From a virus, in the IMG/VR virus record IMGVR_UViG_3300025674_000011, positions 1 to 33,080 of that record: 33,080 bases of DNA. One strand, 5' to 3'. Each line of letters starts with the position of its first letter. Within the stretch, counting starts at the first letter, position 1. Positions 1 to 11,200 of the stretch are shown piece after piece. The position numbers and the translations under genes are program-made. Under the pieces are notes generated by a model that saw nothing but the letters and a program-made list of their open reading frames with translations, made no database searches and was not told where the DNA came from.

Positions 1-242
1 GGGTTCTCAGCAAAAGCCATATAAATGTATGTGCCACCACTAGTATTCATACCTGTACCACCATTACGAATTTTCATGCCATTTGATACAAAATCAGTAT
101 ATCTACTACTTCCAGTATCTTCGGCTGATGGGTCATCTGGATAAAGCCAACCTAAATCTGGATTTATATTACCTCTTTTATTGTCCATCATAATCCAATT
201 ATTTGTTGTATTTGTTTGTTTTATAATAATAAAAGCAGGTCT
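1..242. repeat. Circular-closure overlap, left copy
   Basis: This segment is identical to 32839-33080 as far as I compared it (both ends and the internal blocks match). The repeat lies inside an open fibre gene that reads continuously through the junction. It is therefore best explained as the overlap of a circular or circularly permuted assembly, giving a unit of 32,838 bp. A true direct terminal repeat inside a gene is less likely. Confidence 0.93.
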
Positions 243-2453
243 AAATCCTAGATAAATAAAGGGAGAGTCTGCTCCTGCTGAACCATTACCAGTATATGAA
301 TTTATGGAACTATAGCCCTCTACTGAATGGAAACAGTAGGCTATCATGTTAGGGTTGTTTGTAGAGGCATTAGTACCAAGCGTAATAACCGAAGACGTGG
401 GGTCTGTGTCATTCCAAGCAGATGTTGTGGTAACTGCTGCATTTGTGTTATCTAAATTTAGTAGTTTAGTACCACCTAATGCTGAATGATAAACACCCCA
501 TGACGATGCTCCGTCTCTATACTTAGTAATAATCATCTCAGGAGCTTGGTTCAGTCCATGCCCAACGGTTGCTCCTGCTGTAGCATTACCTACCCAGTTA
601 ACAATGCTAAACCCTGCATCTGTATTTGCACTTACTGAACTTGTTATAGAACCATCTGTATTGCTTACAGCAGTTCCTCCTGCTTTCCAGTTCCAAGCTA
701 CAAACGAACTTGCATTATTATTTGTTTCACCTGAGTAAGTACCATCAACAGTAAATCCATCTGTATCAAAAGATTGTCCAACCCAATTTGTATCTTCTGC
801 ATTAGTCAAATTTGAGTAAATAGCTTTGTTTGCACCCCTGACAGCATCTTGTAAAACATGAGCTGCACTAAATGATCTACTTTTGATCCATAGGAAATCA
901 GGCTGAAAACCCACACCAGTTATACTTTGTCCAGTTCCATTACCAGTATAAAGAACTGTATTAAAATAATCATCAGCTTGTGTATCTGCATTAGGACTAA
1001 TAGTAGGCTCTGGAAGATTAGCTGTGCATAATGCTAGATAGCCACTCGGTGGACTGTAATAGAAATCACCTATGCCATTACCATCTGTGTTGCCTTGTGC
1101 TGTTTTGTTTCCTGCGAAAGAACTGTCTTGTCCAAAGTTAAGAACCATTTGAGGTGTGCCAATAAACGAAAGGTCAGAAACCATTGGTAACATATGTGTG
1201 TAACCAGTTGATAGAATATTTTGTGTAGCAATAAGCGAATTATTTTTATACCATTTTACTTGTCGTGTTGCCGAATCCAAATCAATCGTACATCCAACAA
1301 TATCATTTTGTGTTGCTGTACCCACTGAAGTTTGAACTTGTACATTTTGTACCAATATTGCAGATTGGAAAAGTGACCAACCTGTTCCTACAGGGTTGGA
1401 ATTATCAGTACCTGCACCTTGTGTTGATAAATCATTTTCTTTATCCCACCCAATAACTATATATTCTGATGATGCAGAAGTTATTACTGTTTCAAAATAC
1501 CATTTACCACTTGAAACACCCATTGTTGCTTGAACTGATGAAGCAGCACCAGTTGATGTGTTTTCATATTGTAAATTACCCTCTGCAACAGCACCACCAC
1601 TTCCAAACTGTTGTAATACATTCAACGTAGCAAACCCATTCTCAGGACAATCAGGCATATCACAATCAGAAGCAACTATTCCACTAGATGAAAAGTGATT
1701 AGCATTGCCACTCGTATCAGCACCTATTGTGCTAGATGATGCACTACCAGTTCCAGTTTGATTGAATTGCAATCTAAAACCATTAGTGCCGTATGAGCCA
1801 GTATATTCTATGGGTATCCATACACCATTTTTTGTTTCGCCAAATGATGTAGGTGTTAACTGAGAACCATCAACAAAATTGACTTCTGCCATATAGCCAT
1901 CGAAGTATTGACCAGCAGGTGTAGCATCAACATCAATAACGCCTATGCGTTGAGATTGACCAGATTGGTTTGCTGATGTGTCAAAATTTAAACTAGGATA
2001 AGTGGAAGATGCAAACGAAGTTATTTGAACCCCATTTACATAAATTTTTATTCTATCTGATGCCGTTGCTTGAGTTGTATCAATAGCAAAAACAAAGTGA
2101 TACCAAGCTGATGGGTCACGAAATACTTGAGATGTTTCTAGATAAAAACTATTTACACCTCCGTGAGCTTCAGAAAAATACAATTGATCATTATATAACC
2201 GAAAAAACGCTCCAACATCAGTTCCGCCAGTTGAATTATCTCCAAATGAAAATGGAGTATATAAACCAGAACCTAGATTCCCACGCTTAACCCAACCACT
2301 CCAAGTCCAAGTTTTTCTATTACCTGCACTACTTGGTGTTCTACTTAAATAAGCACTACTGCCATCATCAAATCGCAATGACTGTGTAGCAACTCCATTG
2401 TAAAAACCACCAGAAGCATACATCCATTGTGAAGAACCAAAAGGACCTGACAT
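1..2453 (-). CDS. LamG/concanavalin-like tail fibre or receptor-binding protein (C-terminus across window edge)
   Basis: The frame is open from ATG at 2453 down to base 1 and continues from 32838 to a stop at 32814, about 825 residues in all. The start has a good ribosome site (AGGAG, 6 nt before ATG). The N-terminus reads MSGPFGSSQWMYASGGFYNG, followed by TWTWSGWVKRG, a pattern I know from LamG-like jelly-roll domains of marine phage fibres. A second concanavalin/SPRY-like block contains FQPDFLWIKSRS and RPAFIIIK, and the end contains TYIYMAFAENPF, a typical C-terminus of such proteins. It directly follows the T7-type fibre gene, so it is probably a distal fibre or side fibre that binds the host surface glycans. 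Fold assignment is from motif recognition only. Confidence 0.85.
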   Translation of the reverse strand, partial: MSGPFGSSQWMYASGGFYNGVATQSLRFDDGSSAYLSRTPSSAGNRKTWTWSGWVKRGNLGSGLYTPFSFGDNSTGGTDVGAFFRLYNDQLYFSEAHGGVNSFYLETSQVFRDPSAWYHFVFAIDTTQATASDRIKIYVNGVQITSFASSTYPSLNFDTSANQSGQSQRIGVIDVDATPAGQYFDGYMAEVNFVDGSQLTPTSFGETKNGVWIPIEYTGSYGTNGFRLQFNQTGTGSASSSTIGADTSGNANHFSSSGIVASDCDMPDCPENGFATLNVLQQFGSGGAVAEGNLQYENTSTGAASSVQATMGVSSGKWYFETVITSASSEYIVIGWDKENDLSTQGAGTDNSNPVGTGWSLFQSAILVQNVQVQTSVGTATQNDIVGCTIDLDSATRQVKWYKNNSLIATQNILSTGYTHMLPMVSDLSFIGTPQMVLNFGQDSSFAGNKTAQGNTDGNGIGDFYYSPPSGYLALCTANLPEPTISPNADTQADDYFNTVLYTGNGTGQSITGVGFQPDFLWIKSRSFSAAHVLQDAVRGANKAIYSNLTNAEDTNWVGQSFDTDGFTVDGTYSGETNNNASSFVAWNWKAGGTAVSNTDGSITSSVSANTDAGFSIVNWVGNATAGATVGHGLNQAPEMIITKYRDGASSWGVYHSALGGTKLLNLDNTNAAVTTTSAWNDTDPTSSVITLGTNASTNNPNMIAYCFHSVEGYSSINSYTGNGSAGADSPFIYLGFRPAFIIIKQTNTTNNWIMMDNKRGNINPDLGWLYPDDPSAEDTGSSRYTDFVSNGMKIRNGGTGMNTSGGTYIYMAFAEN

Positions 2454-2461
2454 TATCGCTC

Positions 2462-4141
2462 CTAACTAAAAGCTAATTGTGGAGTACCTAACAATATACG
2501 ACCACTAGCAACAACTATATATGGCACTACATCTGTGGCACTTGCTGCACTAGATAAAGTCAATCCTGCTCCACCTGCTGTTTCATAATCTGTGCCTAGT
2601 GATACTGTTCTGCCACCAGTTCCATCTTGTATAAATGTAATAAACCCAGACTGACCAACTTGCTCTGTTGTTGGATTGTCTAGTGTTACATTACCAGTTA
2701 ATGTAAGGACAAAGTTTTGGTTAGTCTGAAAGTTTAGTGTGACATTACCAGTATTAGTTGTGTCTGTGTCTGTGGTTGCTAGTGCAGTACCAGTTACTTG
2801 TATGCCTGTTGAGGTGGTGGAGAATTTTTTGACGTTATCGTAGTAAAGGTCTACTGAGCCATTAGTTGTTGCTCCTATTTTTTGTTCAGTTCCTGCTGCA
2901 TTATAAACATTAAAATTAGTAGCTGAAATATTAAAGTTTCCAGTTCCACTATCAACTATATGTGAGTTCGAGCCATCATGATAAATCTGTAAGTCATTAC
3001 CTGCACCAAATATGGCTTTGTTATTATCACCTAATGTTAAGTCACCAGTCATAGCATCACCAGTAACAGCAACAAAGTCAGTAGATGCAGATGTTGCAGC
3101 AGTACCTAATCCTAAGTTAGTTCTTGCTGTCGCTGCACTGCCTAAGTCTGATAAGTTGTTGGCAACAGTTAGAAAGTCAGCAGCAGTTAATGCTGCATCT
3201 GCCCATGCAGAACCAGTATACACCTTGAGGTTATTGCTTGTTGTATTGAAATACAAATCACCTGCATTGAGTGCATCGCCATCATTGTCTACAGACGGAT
3301 CACTTGACTTAGAACCTAAATAAGTATCATCAAAAGTATCTGCACTTAAAGCAGCGGCAGCAGCACTTGCAGCGGCGGCACTTGCACTATTAGATGCATT
3401 GGTTGCATTTGTACTAGCATTTTGTATTGCAGCAAGATTATCTGTTACGTTTTGTAGATTAGTTGTTTGACCTGCTACTGTAGTTACATTAGATGCAATC
3501 CCTGCTACTGTAGTTACATTACTAGATATACCTGCCACAGTTTGAATTGCATCAGTAGCATCTGTGCCATCTTCAATGTCAGCTAGTGTTGAAATATCTG
3601 CTGTTATTGCAGATAATGAACTAACATCTGCTATTGTAGGCCCTGCTTCTGCAGCACCAGTAGTAGCATTAAATCCTAAAACAGTACCAAGTCTGTCTGC
3701 TTTTAAAGGTAATGTTAAACTAACTGCTTCATCAGAATCCTGTAATCTTAAAGCTCTTGAGTTTTCATCATCAGCATCTGTTATCATAGTAAGCAGGGTA
3801 TCTAGCTCTGTATTTAACTTAGCTATCTCAAATGCACCTGCACTTGGAAAGTCAGTAGTTCGTGCTAGTGGAACATCCCTAGTTATAATAACAGTACTGC
3901 CACCTGAAGCACCTGTAACAGTTGTGGTTATTGTGCCAGTTGCACCATTGCCACCTGTTACTGTAAATAAAGTTGTGTTAGATGTAGATGGACTGTATGT
4001 TCTTGCCACATTATCTACGAAGACATTTAAATCCGTAGATCCATCAAAGAAAATAAATGGTACTGCAAAAGAAGTTTGGGTAACTCCCTCACTTACCGAG
4101 TAACTTATTCGTGGTGTATTGTCACTTAATGCTATAGTCAT
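2462..4141 (-). CDS. Tail fibre with T7 gp17-type N-terminal domain
   Basis: A 559-residue fibre. Residues 1-150 or so (ISYSVSEGVTQTSFAVPFIF, then VIITRDVPLARTTDFPSAGA and an LNTELDTLLTMITDADDENS helix) match the N-terminal anchor of T7-like tail fibres, which attaches to the tail tube. Next come a TVAG/SNVTT repeat segment and an Ala/Ser-rich stretch likely to form a trimeric coiled coil. The middle and end are beta-rich, with LQIYHDGSNSHI and DGTGGRTVSLG motifs common in fibre shafts. No chaperone or endosialidase domain is evident. It lies between the gp16-like internal protein and the LamG fibre, the T7 order. The anchor call is strong; receptor specificity cannot be inferred. Confidence 0.9.
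   Translation of the reverse strand: MTIALSDNTPRISYSVSEGVTQTSFAVPFIFFDGSTDLNVFVDNVARTYSPSTSNTTLFTVTGGNGATGTITTTVTGASGGSTVIITRDVPLARTTDFPSAGAFEIAKLNTELDTLLTMITDADDENSRALRLQDSDEAVSLTLPLKADRLGTVLGFNATTGAAEAGPTIADVSSLSAITADISTLADIEDGTDATDAIQTVAGISSNVTTVAGIASNVTTVAGQTTNLQNVTDNLAAIQNASTNATNASNSASAAAASAAAAALSADTFDDTYLGSKSSDPSVDNDGDALNAGDLYFNTTSNNLKVYTGSAWADAALTAADFLTVANNLSDLGSAATARTNLGLGTAATSASTDFVAVTGDAMTGDLTLGDNNKAIFGAGNDLQIYHDGSNSHIVDSGTGNFNISATNFNVYNAAGTEQKIGATTNGSVDLYYDNVKKFSTTSTGIQVTGTALATTDTDTTNTGNVTLNFQTNQNFVLTLTGNVTLDNPTTEQVGQSGFITFIQDGTGGRTVSLGTDYETAGGAGLTLSSAASATDVVPYIVVASGRILLGTPQLAFS
3471..3540. repeat. 30-bp tandem repeat in fibre gene
   Basis: The block cctgctactgtagttacatt occurs at 3471-3490 and again at 3501-3520, and a third degenerate copy begins at 3531 (cctgccacag). 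The period is 30 bp, so the reading frame is kept. On the coding strand it encodes the repeated TVAG-(I)-SNVT segments of the fibre. In-frame repeats like this can change fibre length by slippage. Confidence 0.8.
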
Positions 4142-4173
4142 AATTAACCCTTACAATTTTTTGTTACAAATGT

Positions 4174-7100
4174 CTATCTATTTCTGCCACCTGCTATTGA
4201 ACGCAAATCATCATCAAGTCCTAATAAACCTAATAATGGTGCATTATATGATATAGTTTTAAGACCCTCTTCGGTTCTATCATTTACTAAATCGTAAGCT
4301 CCATTAATCCATTCTCTGTACATATTAGGTGTAGCACCTAACATTCCAAATGCAGCATCCCATCCAGTAGCATTGTACCTACCTTTTAACCATGAATTAT
4401 CAGGATTATGCAAACCAAATGCAGCAGATGCCTCAATACCTCTATAAGCAATTTCAGAATATAGTCCTAATATTCCTGATCTATCTACAACTTGCATAAA
4501 TAATTCAGAATAATCTTTATCTTCAAACCACCAATCAGGTTTTCTTGTAGATAAAACTAAATAAGACATACCCATCAAAGCTATTGCACCTGACAATCTA
4601 TGCTTTTTATTTGGATCAAACATAGGTCTTAATATTCTTTGGTTTGCTGCAAAAGAAAAATTATAAAATTGAAATGGATAAGACATTACACCTGACTCTA
4701 TACGTGCTATAGGATAACGATAAGAGCCATCTGCTTGTTTGCCAACTGAAGCACGTGGATCAGGCTGTATACCCATCTTAGCCATATATGGTTTCCATTT
4801 TTTAAACACAAAACCATCAGCCATTGTAGGTCTATCAAAGGCTGTTGCGTGCATTATTGTATTTCTAGCACCATTATTAAGATATGTTTCCATTTGTGAT
4901 TTTAATTCACGATCTGCTTTGGTTTTTGTTGACCAACCTTGAATGTTTAAAAGTGGCATATCAGAATCAGTAAACTGCCAAGCACCATTCTCATACAATC
5001 TTTTAGCAAGATCTCTTGTTATTCCATATCTATTAAGTTCATCAATATCAAATTGATCTAAGTTATCATAATTTTTAATTTGATTGTAAAATTTAGGTAT
5101 ACGTATTGATGAGTCTATACCTTTACCTAAACTTGTAACAAATGAAAGAAAGTTAAATTTATAGAAAAGGTTTTCCATTGCCTCTGCACCCTTTTCTATC
5201 TTTCCCATTTGTAATGGTCTGGTCATTTCTCCAAGATATTTATCCTGTGCTATAGGTCTGTACATCTCCAAGCCTTCACCTACGTGTTGAACTTGTTTGG
5301 CATTTAATCTCATCTTATCAAAGTTACCATCAAGAGAACGAAATACACCTTTAATTACATTCCCCAAACCATGCTCAAGTACTGGCATAGCAACAGTTTC
5401 AGTTACTGCTGTAATACCTGCACCTGTAAGATATGTTACACCACTAAACTTCTTACCTATACGAGCAAACTTTGTATCCCATCTATTAGGTTCACGTGTC
5501 ATTTGCCCTGCAACTCTTTCGTAATCTGAAAGAAAATCAGATTTAATATTAGCTATAGCTCTTTGTGTATACTTTTTTGATGTTTGCATTTCTGCTTCCA
5601 TCATATCCATAATATAATCTATAGAGTCATCACCAAATTTCCTTGCATACTCTATTCTAAATCCCATATTTTTTGCATACTGAGATAGAACACCAAGATC
5701 TTTAACAATAAAATCTTTAACTTTCCACTCAGGTATATTGGTAGTTCTCATCATTATATGTTTGCCCTTGCCTACACCTAATGGAGTACTGTATCCCATA
5801 GGATCATCACCCATTGACAAGATATGAGAAACATCTTCTGCACCTGCTCTTTGTGCATCTTCTAAACTAGTTATAGGCAATCTTTCATTGCTATTGCCTG
5901 TCCATCTAGTTATAAAACCTTGATCTAAATAATGATCTGCAAATATATTTTCTAATTGTTTCTGCTTTGCAGGATCATTAAGCAACATTTGTTTGTCATA
6001 ATAGATAGCCCATTTATAATTATCACGTGTTTGTTGATAGCCATCATAAAAGTTCTTTTGTTTTAGTAAATTTTTTAAACTTAATTTATATATTTCTTTA
6101 GCAGCAGGATCTTTTTCTTTTTTTATTTTTTCACCTAACAGTGTTATACGATCATCCAACTTAACTAAAGCAGCTTTAACACTTGCAGGTGTATGAAACA
6201 CACCAACATCCTGTGCTAACTCATCAAAGTATCTATAAAACTGTGCTATACGTTCCATACCTTTACGTTTGTATTCAGGTATATCTGCGAAATAGGACTT
6301 ATTCCATGCAGGATTGCCATTTAAAATTTGCAACTCAACTATTTCTTCTCTAAATTCTTGCTTTGATGGAATCTTTTTTAAGTAATCTCTTGTTGCATCA
6401 TTAAAATATTTTGTTTCTATTTGTTTACCTAACTTTTGTTGAGCCTTTTGAAATGGTGTTAGGTAATCTATACCTGCTATTTGTCCTGTTCCCTGTACTT
6501 TATATAGCTCTTGCATATATAAATTATCAATATATTGCTCAACCTCTAATCCCTTAGCATTATAAACCTGTTGCATTACATCTATAGATTGTACTGGCCT
6601 ACCTTGCATAGATACAGCACCATTAAATCCTATTTGCATATTGTAATCTTTAACAATACTGGGTGCTTCTTGACCATCATACTTGCCAAATTGCAATCGT
6701 CTTGATGGTATAAGTTTATTTAAAAAACTTAATTTATCTATAGTAAGTTCCTTTAAACTAGAGCCTTTCATAACTGGATCTTTATCAAGTGGCACATCAA
6801 ACTTTTGATTAATCCTAAAGTCTGCTTCAAGTAGTTTAATTATTTCTTCATCAGTAACAAATTTTGTTTCTACAGGTGCATCCATTTCATTTGGATTTAT
6901 ATTTTTAAATTTAATTTGTGATGCTCTTTGTTCTGTTGCTGCTTTAAATTCTTTAAATGTACTTGATTTAATTATTTTATTAAGTTTATCTTGTGTTATT
7001 TTATTTTGATTATAATTATTAGTAACTAATTTTGTTATGTTTGCTAAAGTCTCACCAGTTTCAGATGCTTTTTTTTGCATCTCATCTTTATTATTTAATA

Positions 7101-8277
7101 ATTTTAATCTTGTTTCTTGTTCAGCATTAATTCTGTTTAACAATCTTTCAGTTTGACCAATGTTTTTTAGTGTATTTTTTCCATTTACAATAAAATCATC
7201 TAAGTTTTTAACATCTTTTATATTAGGCTGTTTTGTTTTTATTTTACCTATATCATTTGGATTTCTTGTAACACCCTTTGGATCTAATTCTGAAATATGA
7301 AATGCTGTTACTGGTTTAGCAGGAACATAATCTTTTATCTTTGAAACATCACCACTAAAATTTTCAATAGGAAAATCTTGTTTTCTAAATACATATATAA
7401 TATCACCCATGCTTGCATCTTGTGGTGGCACATCACTTTGTGCTATGCCCTGTTTCAAACCTTGCTTATTTAAATCTTTGTTTCTATTTGTTCTATGAAA
7501 AACGTAATCAGGAAACCTACCACCTTTACTTAATCCCTCTATTATTGTTTCTTTTGCTAAAAAATTATTATTATTTATTGTAGGGTCAGGATTATTTTTG
7601 GCTTTATGATTAGCTACAATTTTATTAAACTTATTTGTTACACCCCTTGCTCCACCTCCAAGTAAACCTGCAAAAACAGTATTACCTGCTACATTAACAA
7701 CAGACTCAGCATATGTATTAAATGGATCAAAGGGAGCACGAAGTGCCTCACTTCCCATACCAAAAAGAAATCCTATCTTACCTGATTCTTTAGCTACACC
7801 AAAGGCAGACTTAGCTGCCCATGCTGCCTTTATACCAGTATTAAACACTGGATGAAAGAAAGCTATATTTAATGGATCTACCACACCTGCGACAAGAGTA
7901 GCACCTAGTCCTGATCTTTGAAATACTTCTCTATTGGCTTGCATAGCCATCAAATCATTTTTTATATATTGGTAATGTTGTTTGTTTTTTGCTCTTGATA
8001 ATTCATCTGCATAAAAATAATCTTCATTATCTTGTATTTCTTTTAGCCAATCAAACGATTCATCATATGGTGTAGCAGCAAAATTAAAATATTCCATAGT
8101 TGAATTAGTAATAGGCAACCATTGATATTTTAAATTAGCTTTAAATCCCTCAATAAAAGTAGGCTCTACTCTACCCTCGCTATCAGGATACAAAAAATGT
8201 AAAGGCTCAATTTCTTTAGCAAAGTCACCTGTAGGAATAAATTCTTTGGGCTGAGTATCTGTGTATTCAAGCCTCAT
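4174..8277 (-). CDS. Large internal virion protein at the T7 gp16 position
   Basis: A 1367-residue protein, close in size to T7 gp16 (about 1,300 aa), in the same place: after the gp14- and gp15-like genes and before the fibre. By family role it would be ejected first and help carry DNA across the envelope. I do not see the transglycosylase domain that T7 gp16 has at its N-terminus; the lysozyme-like domain is instead in the neighbouring 1085-aa protein. Residues 120-215 have several small-residue hydrophobic stretches. Around 258-340 there is a possible extra domain (YVFHRTN, MGDIIYVFRKQDF). The start codon overlaps the previous stop by one base (TAATG at 8277), indicating translational coupling. 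Function is inferred from position and size. Confidence 0.8.
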   Translation of the reverse strand: MRLEYTDTQPKEFIPTGDFAKEIEPLHFLYPDSEGRVEPTFIEGFKANLKYQWLPITNSTMEYFNFAATPYDESFDWLKEIQDNEDYFYADELSRAKNKQHYQYIKNDLMAMQANREVFQRSGLGATLVAGVVDPLNIAFFHPVFNTGIKAAWAAKSAFGVAKESGKIGFLFGMGSEALRAPFDPFNTYAESVVNVAGNTVFAGLLGGGARGVTNKFNKIVANHKAKNNPDPTINNNNFLAKETIIEGLSKGGRFPDYVFHRTNRNKDLNKQGLKQGIAQSDVPPQDASMGDIIYVFRKQDFPIENFSGDVSKIKDYVPAKPVTAFHISELDPKGVTRNPNDIGKIKTKQPNIKDVKNLDDFIVNGKNTLKNIGQTERLLNRINAEQETRLKLLNNKDEMQKKASETGETLANITKLVTNNYNQNKITQDKLNKIIKSSTFKEFKAATEQRASQIKFKNINPNEMDAPVETKFVTDEEIIKLLEADFRINQKFDVPLDKDPVMKGSSLKELTIDKLSFLNKLIPSRRLQFGKYDGQEAPSIVKDYNMQIGFNGAVSMQGRPVQSIDVMQQVYNAKGLEVEQYIDNLYMQELYKVQGTGQIAGIDYLTPFQKAQQKLGKQIETKYFNDATRDYLKKIPSKQEFREEIVELQILNGNPAWNKSYFADIPEYKRKGMERIAQFYRYFDELAQDVGVFHTPASVKAALVKLDDRITLLGEKIKKEKDPAAKEIYKLSLKNLLKQKNFYDGYQQTRDNYKWAIYYDKQMLLNDPAKQKQLENIFADHYLDQGFITRWTGNSNERLPITSLEDAQRAGAEDVSHILSMGDDPMGYSTPLGVGKGKHIMMRTTNIPEWKVKDFIVKDLGVLSQYAKNMGFRIEYARKFGDDSIDYIMDMMEAEMQTSKKYTQRAIANIKSDFLSDYERVAGQMTREPNRWDTKFARIGKKFSGVTYLTGAGITAVTETVAMPVLEHGLGNVIKGVFRSLDGNFDKMRLNAKQVQHVGEGLEMYRPIAQDKYLGEMTRPLQMGKIEKGAEAMENLFYKFNFLSFVTSLGKGIDSSIRIPKFYNQIKNYDNLDQFDIDELNRYGITRDLAKRLYENGAWQFTDSDMPLLNIQGWSTKTKADRELKSQMETYLNNGARNTIMHATAFDRPTMADGFVFKKWKPYMAKMGIQPDPRASVGKQADGSYRYPIARIESGVMSYPFQFYNFSFAANQRILRPMFDPNKKHRLSGAIALMGMSYLVLSTRKPDWWFEDKDYSELFMQVVDRSGILGLYSEIAYRGIEASAAFGLHNPDNSWLKGRYNATGWDAAFGMLGATPNMYREWINGAYDLVNDRTEEGLKTISYNAPLLGLLGLDDDLRSIAGGRNR

Positions 8278-11200
8278 TAATCAAACTCCTGATCCATAAA
8301 ATCACTGTTATCTCTTATGTAAAATCCTAAAAGACCTGCTCTATCACCAACTCTTCTTCTTGTTTGAATATGCAATGGTGTTTTTGTATTTCCAAATTCA
8401 CCATAATTATATGCTTGATGAAATCCTGCTTGTCTAAAATAGTAAGCTCTTAACTCAGGATCATCTGTATTAATCGCTTTTGATACAGAATCATAGTATT
8501 TAACAAATGTTCTTTTTAATCTATCGTGTCCGAATTGATAGGAAAAATCTATTAATGCTTTCTGCCTATCAACAGCAAGCTCTGCAAAATTTGGGAACTC
8601 TTTATTATACTGTTCATATATATCTTTTATTTTATCTGTATAAACAAGGTCTGCTGTTTTTTGCCTCATACCCTCTATACCACCTAACCCCATCTTTCTT
8701 TTAAATTCATTTGCCTTAGTAAGTAATTGTTCTCTTGTTGCATTTTTGTTTGTAAGCAACCAACTTTGTAATGGCTTTAATTCAGATGCAAGTTGTGGTG
8801 GCATCTTCTCATAGTCTTTATCAGTGAGATATCTAATATTAAACCCTCTTCCTATAGATAAAGTATTTCTATCTATATAAGGTGCAGTCCTAAAGTTTTC
8901 TTTATTAGATGTATAATTTACTATCTCAATTAAATTATCTTGTATTTGAACTGCTACATCAGGAGTAAGAAGAGTATTGTAAATATCTTTTATCTTATCT
9001 GTTATGCCTTCCTTTAAAGACTTTGCACGTGTTAGTAATTGCCATGATGGATTTTCAAATCCCTTTTGTGTAATTTTGTTTTCAAGATAACTGCCTTCCA
9101 AACCATCAACATATTCGCTAAATGTTTTAAGGGTAGATAAAATCCTTGTTTCATCTTCTTGCGTACCAAACTTAGTTACACCCTCAAAGTCTTGCTGTGA
9201 TTTAGACCCAAATGATTTAGATGCTAGTGCGTATTCTCCTGAGTTAATTGGTTGCTCAAAGTTTTTAATAGCACTTAGTGTAGAATTATATGTTGAATCA
9301 AACTTATCGTTACCTATAAAATCTGAAAAGTCTATACTTTCTATATCAGGTTTTAATAATGATAAATCTTCAGGAGGTAATTTTGCATTTATTCTTTTTA
9401 ATCTTGAGTTAAATACTTGTTGTAAACTTCTATTCCTTGCTTCTTCAGCATTATAAGAAAGTTTTTTATCAAACTCTTTAGTATTAAAATACATTTCAAC
9501 ACCTTCATTATTTAATAAAGGTATTCCATTAGCATCGACAATAGTAAATGCTTGATCCCCAAACTGTGAGTTTCTATAGTCAGGTAATAAAAAATATTCT
9601 GATCCTAATAATCCTTCTGTCTTTGAAGTTTCAGCAACCATAGTATTAACGTGCAATTTAAACTTATCATAGTTACCATCAAGATATTTTCTTTTAGGTG
9701 AGAATCTTGTTCTTTGATCTGTAAGACCTATGTTTTGTACATCATATATAGTTTCATCTTCTATATATAAATTATCGTATGTTCCATTAATAACATCAAC
9801 AATGTTTTCTAAGTTAAACTCAGGAACACTTTCATTAGTTCCACCTTTTAATCTTTTAGTAACAAGAAGTTTTTGTACATATGGTTTCATTTGATACCAG
9901 TGCTGTGGCTTAACTTCAGTTTTTTCTAAAACAGATTCAAGGCTTTTATCTACAGATGTAACAGTTGCATCAGGAATAAACTCTTTAACAACCAATTTTA
10001 TATTTTCATTTAACTCCTTTTCAGTAGCAGGTATTCTTGAAAAGTAATTAAAAGCATCAACAATGTCACCACCATTTGCCCTAGCTACAGCATCAATAGC
10101 ATTAAACTTAAAGTATTCATCATCATAGCCTTTTAATTTTGATCTTCCATCTTTTGTATATGCTACGTTTTTCCACATATCTAAGACTCTTGATAGATAT
10201 GCAGTCTTTTGAGAACGATTTAATCCTGACATTGCACTAAGTGTTGTAATATCAGGATGCTTAAATAACTGATGCATTGATGATGGAATTACATTTTCGG
10301 TTCTAGCTTGCCTCAACACATAACTGTAATCCTCACTAGGCATTGTTAATAAATTCATAGATGTTACTTTTGTTCCTAGATTCTTACTGATACCTGCATT
10401 TAATCCCTCACGAACTTTATCTGTATTTTCTAATATAACAGGTGCATTAGATGTACCATTAACCATATTGGCATAATAAGAAGCAGTATAATCATCATTC
10501 ATTGCGTTCATAATTTTATCAGCATCACCTGATCTATTACTTATCTCACGAGTAATGATACCCATATCTGTTCTTGTAAGATCTAAACCATCTTTTAAAT
10601 CATATATTTTTTGTAAATCACTTATACTTATTGCACCATTAGACAAATTTATAACTGTATTAATAAGTTTTTGTGATGGCTTTTTGCTTTGCATTATTTG
10701 TTCAATGCCTTTTATTGCAGGCCCATTCTCACCTAACCTGTCTACAACTTGATTAACAACACCTAATGCTCTACTTCTTCTTAGCTCTGCATACAAATCA
10801 GCAGCAGCAGGTGCTTTTATATGACCTTCTGCTACTAAACTTTTAATATTAGTTTCAATTTCTTGAACTGTATTTTCAATATCAACCTGCATTTGTTGAT
10901 AAATCTCAGGGCCTTCTTCTTCTATATTAGATTGTTCAAGGTTTGATTGTGCATAAGTAAGAGTAGATAATGTATTAATATTATCTTTTGTTGTTAATAA
11001 TGTGTTTTGTGCAGCAACTCTTTCGTCTCTTGCTATTGTATCATTTAATATTTTGTTTGAGTGTAAGACTCTTTGATTTGTAACTTTAGTAATAAAGTCA
11101 GGAATGTATTGATCCATTCCATTATCTTTAAAGTTTTTAACGTGAGCATCTATATAACCATTAGCTAATTTATCAAATTTATCTTTATCATATTTATATT

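Noticed and set aside
1-242. Direct terminal repeat of a T7-type genome end
   Set aside because: The repeat is inside a continuous gene and is explained by circular closure. True ends may lie elsewhere and cannot be located here.
3012-4103. Plus-strand open frames opposite the T7-type fibre
   Set aside because: Antisense shadows of Ala/Ser/Thr-rich coding sequence, with no ribosome sites or motifs.
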